A stretch of 7,865 nt of DNA, taken from NCBI GenBank assembly GCA_019422005.1, contig JAHZEF010000109.1, positions 1 to 7,865 on the forward strand, written 5' to 3'. This stretch comes from Clostridiales bacterium. Lineage in GTDB: Bacteria > Bacillota > Clostridia > Oscillospirales > Oscillospiraceae. A model generated the notes under the pieces. The model was not told the origin of the DNA. It searched no databases and worked only from the letters and a program-made list of their open reading frames with translations. Positions within the stretch are counted from its first letter, which is position 1. The number at the start of each line of letters is the position of its first letter. Shown piece after piece: positions 5,954-7,865 of this stretch. The translations under genes were made by a program, and so were the position numbers.

Positions 5954-7177
5954 ATGTCCGGCTGGTCGGAGACGACACGCGTGCTGCTGGCGCTTTCTGC
6001 GATGCTGTTTGCCGGCTTCTGTATGACGCGGGTGACCAAAAAGCTGCGTCTGCCGAACGTCAGCGGCTATATTACGGCGGGGATCCTGATTGGCCCCAGC
6101 GTGCTGAACTGGATTCCCGGCGATCTGATCCTCCACATGGAATTCCTCAGCGATACGGCGCTGGCGTTCATCGCGTTTGGCGTGGGGCAATTTTTCCGGC
6201 GGGAGGCCGTGCGGAGCGTCGGCAAAAAGATTTTGGTGATCACCCTGGCAGAATCCATCCTGGCGGGGGCGGCCGTAACAGGGGTTCTGGTTCTGGTATT
6301 TCGGATGCGATGGGATCTGGCGCTGATTTTGGGGGCGATTGCCACGGCAACGGCGCCGGCCAGCACGATGATGACGATTCAGCAGTATAAAGCAAGCGGT
6401 GTGTTTGTCAATATCCTGCTGCAGGTTGTGGCGCTGGACGACGCCGTATGCCTTCTGGTATTCAGTATTGTGACCGGCGCCGTAGAGGCCATGGGCGGCG
6501 GCACGGTATCGGGAGCGGACGTGCTGCTGCCGATCGCATGGAATCTGGCGGCGCTGATTCTGGGGTTCGGATGCGGCGTCGGCCTGAGCAGGCTGATGAC
6601 GGATCGCCGGACCCGGGCCAACCGCCTGATTCTGGCGGTGGCCATGCTGCTGGGGCTGTCCGGCCTCTGCTCGGTTGTGGAGATCTCCCCTCTGCTGGCC
6701 TGCATGGTGGTGGGGATGACTTATGTAAACTGCAAGAAGGACCAGCGGCTGTTTCAGCAGGTGGATCACTTTGCAGCCCCGATCATGTCCCTGTTTTTTG
6801 TGCTTTCCGGGATGAATTTGGATCTGAAGGTATTGCAGAGTGTGGGGATTGTGGGAGCGGCTTATTTTGTGATCCGAATAATCGGAAAATATCTCGGCGC
6901 GTATGTGGGGTGCCTGGCGGTAAAGACGGAGCCGCGGGTGCGGAATTATCTGGGCCTGGCCCTGATCCCGCAGGCGGGCGTTTCCATCGGGCTTTCCGTA
7001 TTGACCGGCCGCATGATGCCGGGGGAGGGGGCGGAACTGGTAAGCGCGGTTATCCTGTCCTCCGCCGTGCTGTATGAATTGCTGGGGCCGGCGAGCGCCA
7101 AGCTGGCGCTGCATCTGGCCGGCTCCATCCCGGCGGGAGGGACGGAATCCGGAGAAGCAGGCCCCGGAGACGCGTGA
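5954..7177 (+). CDS. Cation:proton antiporter, CPA2 family (Kef/NapA-like)
   Basis: Integral membrane Na+ or K+/H+ exchanger for pH and ion homeostasis, 407 residues, with hydrophobic segments along its whole length up to about residue 390 and a short polar tail. Family features: the N-terminal LRLPNVSGYITAGILIGP segment (31-48), the unwound-helix motif TATAPAS (131-137), and the ion-binding pair Asp162-Asp163 in VVALDDAVCLL. Two acidic residues at this site are typical of the electrogenic NapA-type rather than the electroneutral Kef-type exchangers, which is a prediction only. Charged residues Arg308 and Lys312 lie in a late helix where relatives carry a conserved positive charge. There is no C-terminal RCK/TrkA-N domain, so no nucleotide gating is expected. 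The ATG at 5954 follows an AGGGGG ribosome site. It is monocistronic or read into the Dabb gene, which has its own promoter. Confidence 0.9.
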   Translation: MSGWSETTRVLLALSAMLFAGFCMTRVTKKLRLPNVSGYITAGILIGPSVLNWIPGDLILHMEFLSDTALAFIAFGVGQFFRREAVRSVGKKILVITLAESILAGAAVTGVLVLVFRMRWDLALILGAIATATAPASTMMTIQQYKASGVFVNILLQVVALDDAVCLLVFSIVTGAVEAMGGGTVSGADVLLPIAWNLAALILGFGCGVGLSRLMTDRRTRANRLILAVAMLLGLSGLCSVVEISPLLACMVVGMTYVNCKKDQRLFQQVDHFAAPIMSLFFVLSGMNLDLKVLQSVGIVGAAYFVIRIIGKYLGAYVGCLAVKTEPRVRNYLGLALIPQAGVSIGLSVLTGRMMPGEGAELVSAVILSSAVLYELLGPASAKLALHLAGSIPAGGTESGEAGPGDA

Positions 7178-7261
7178 CGACAGGCCGGCCCGGAAAAGCG
7201 TCCGGCTCCGGCCGGGGCCGCGCGGCGGGGGATCCACCACGCTGGCGCCGCAGGATTTCCT

Positions 7262-7290
7262 TTTACATCTGCGCCATTGTCTGCTATACT
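7262..7290 (+). promoter_or_regulatory. Promoter of the Dabb gene
   Basis: TTTACA (7262-7267) and TATACT (7285-7290) are spaced by 17 bases, five of six matches to each vegetative consensus box. The start codon at 7320 lies 29 bases beyond the -10, giving a short leader with the ribosome binding site. The 84 bases between the antiporter stop and this promoter are very GC-rich, with no clear terminator. Confidence 0.75.
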
Positions 7291-7319
7291 GGAAAGCAGC
7301 AGAGAAAGGAGACGATGGA

Positions 7320-7604
7320 ATGCTGAAGCATGTGATTATGTGGAAATTCAGGGAAGGCGAGCGGGACGGCATGATGCGGTTTCTGAGCGAACTGCAGGCG
7401 CTGAAGGGGCAGATCCCGGAGATTGTGGATCTGGAGGTCGGCGTGGACTGCGGCGGCGAGGGACATTATGACGCGGTTCTGATTTCCGTGTTCCGCAGCA
7501 GGGAGGATTTGGAACGCTATCAGAAGGACCCGCGCCATGTGGCGGTTTCCGGCCTGTGCAAGTCCATTCGGACCAGCCGGGTGGCGGTGGACTTTGAATA
7601 CTAG
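7320..7604 (+). CDS. Dabb (stress-responsive dimeric alpha/beta barrel) family protein
   Basis: Small cytoplasmic ferredoxin-like-fold protein, 94 residues, expected to form a dimeric barrel. Seen: the N-terminal strand MLKHVIMWKF with the family's K-H-[IV] opening, the central GHYDAVLISVF strand (about 48-58), the SREDLERYQKDPRHVAV helix (about 60-76), and the closing SRVAVDFEY strand. It fills the usual single-domain length. AGGAG (7307-7311) lies eight bases upstream of the ATG at 7320; an ATG at 7315 is in another frame and stops after three codons. It has its own strong promoter and is followed at once by a long hairpin, so it is probably a single-gene unit. The family includes plant stress proteins, and many bacterial members have no known reaction; none is claimed. 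Confidence 0.88.
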   Translation: MLKHVIMWKFREGERDGMMRFLSELQALKGQIPEIVDLEVGVDCGGEGHYDAVLISVFRSREDLERYQKDPRHVAVSGLCKSIRTSRVAVDFEY

Positions 7605-7608
7605 AATC

Positions 7609-7653
7609 AAGCGCATGACGGGGGCCGGTCAGTCCGGCCCCCGTCATGCGCTT
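7609..7653. terminator. Perfect 20-bp-stem hairpin between convergent genes, bidirectional terminator
   Basis: The 20-base arm at 7609-7628 is perfectly complementary to 7634-7653 around the five-base loop TCAGT. It starts five bases after the Dabb stop and lies 20 bases from the stop of the convergent Spx/ArsC-like gene, so it can serve both. The ends give short T-runs only (TTT on plus, TTGATT on minus). Confidence 0.8.
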
Positions 7654-7673
7654 TGCAGGGCGGGATCAGGCCG

Positions 7674-7865
7674 TCAGAGGAGCTGCCCGGCCCACTGCTC
7701 CGGCCGGAATCCGATCAAAACGAAGTCGCTGCCGATCAGAAGAGGCCGCTTGACCAGCATCCCGTCGGTGGACAGCAGCTGGATCTGCGCCTCTTCGGAC
7801 ATGGATGGGAGCGTTTCTTTCAGGTTGTGCGCCCGGTACAGCAGGCCGGACGTATTGAAAAATTT
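7674..7865 (-). CDS. Spx/ArsC-family protein (partial, N-terminus beyond window)
   Basis: C-terminal 63 residues of a thioredoxin-fold protein of the arsenate reductase/Spx/MgsR group; the N-terminal part with the active-site cysteine(s) lies outside the window, so a redox enzyme cannot be told from an RNA polymerase-binding regulator. Seen: KFFNTSGLLYR at the edge, the LPSMSEEAQIQLLSTDG segment, and the family hallmark MLVKRPLLIGSDFVLIGF, in which the Arg of KRP is the conserved substrate or structural arginine. It ends at the TGA at 7674-7676 and converges on the Dabb gene across the shared hairpin. Clostridial proteins of this exact type are usually annotated as ArsC family or Spx/MgsR family reductases of about 115-120 residues. 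Confidence 0.85.
   Translation of the reverse strand, partial: KFFNTSGLLYRAHNLKETLPSMSEEAQIQLLSTDGMLVKRPLLIGSDFVLIGFRPEQWAGQLL

Noticed and set aside
7178..7261. Possible terminator after the antiporter (weak dyad about 7186-7220)
   Set aside because: Only six clean pairs plus a bulged continuation in very GC-rich sequence, and no following T-run; such dyads are expected by chance here.
5639..7372. 577-residue open frame on the minus strand
   Set aside because: The longest of all, but it lies across the antiporter, the intergenic region and half of the AlkD-like gene in the wrong frame, with a His/Gln/Arg-rich, non-domain sequence. The opposite strand encodes a clear antiporter.

Overview
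The window looks like ordinary chromosome from a GC-rich member of the Firmicutes, probably a gut-type clostridium of the Oscillospirales/Ruminococcaceae kind. This is an inference from strong AGGAGG-type ribosome binding sites, a GntR (YtrA-type) + ABC ATPase + ABC permease operon, a Spx/ArsC-like protein and GC-rich codons. There is no phage, transposon, CRISPR, tRNA or rRNA signal, and no gene-free stretch longer than about 145 bases.

Layout: (1) 2-1276, minus strand: most of a phosphomannomutase/phosphoglucomutase-family gene, C-terminal end cut off by the window edge. (2) 1277-1411: divergent promoter region containing a perfect, widely spaced 10-bp inverted repeat. (3) 1412-1921, plus strand: a short YgjP-like (DUF45/M48-type) zinc metallopeptidase. 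(4) A perfect 16-bp-stem hairpin at 1943-1976 between convergent genes. (5) 1997-5041, minus strand: a three-gene operon encoding a 118-residue GntR regulator (TTG start), an ABC ATPase and a 624-residue permease with a large C-terminal soluble domain. It has a near-consensus promoter (TTGACA-17-TATACT) with an operator-like palindrome on the expected transcription start. (6) 5143-5826, minus strand: an AlkD-like DNA alkylation repair protein. (7) 5954-7177, plus strand: a CPA2-type cation:proton antiporter preceded by a leader hairpin. (8) 7320-7604, plus strand: a small Dabb (stress-response dimeric alpha/beta barrel) protein with its own strong promoter. (9) A perfect 20-bp-stem hairpin at 7609-7653. 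(10) 7674-7865, minus strand: C-terminal part of a Spx/ArsC-family protein.

The most unusual observation is that the ABC ATPase keeps Walker A, signature, Walker B and D-loop but lacks about 20 residues that should carry the H-loop (switch) histidine. The reading frame is intact across the junction, and the operon's promoter, operator and ribosome binding sites look sound. It is therefore either a recent in-frame deletion that cripples the transporter or an atypical ATPase. I see no wholly new multi-gene system. The other genes are a housekeeping and stress assortment (sugar-phosphate metabolism, DNA repair, ion homeostasis, stress proteins) that do not obviously form one pathway.
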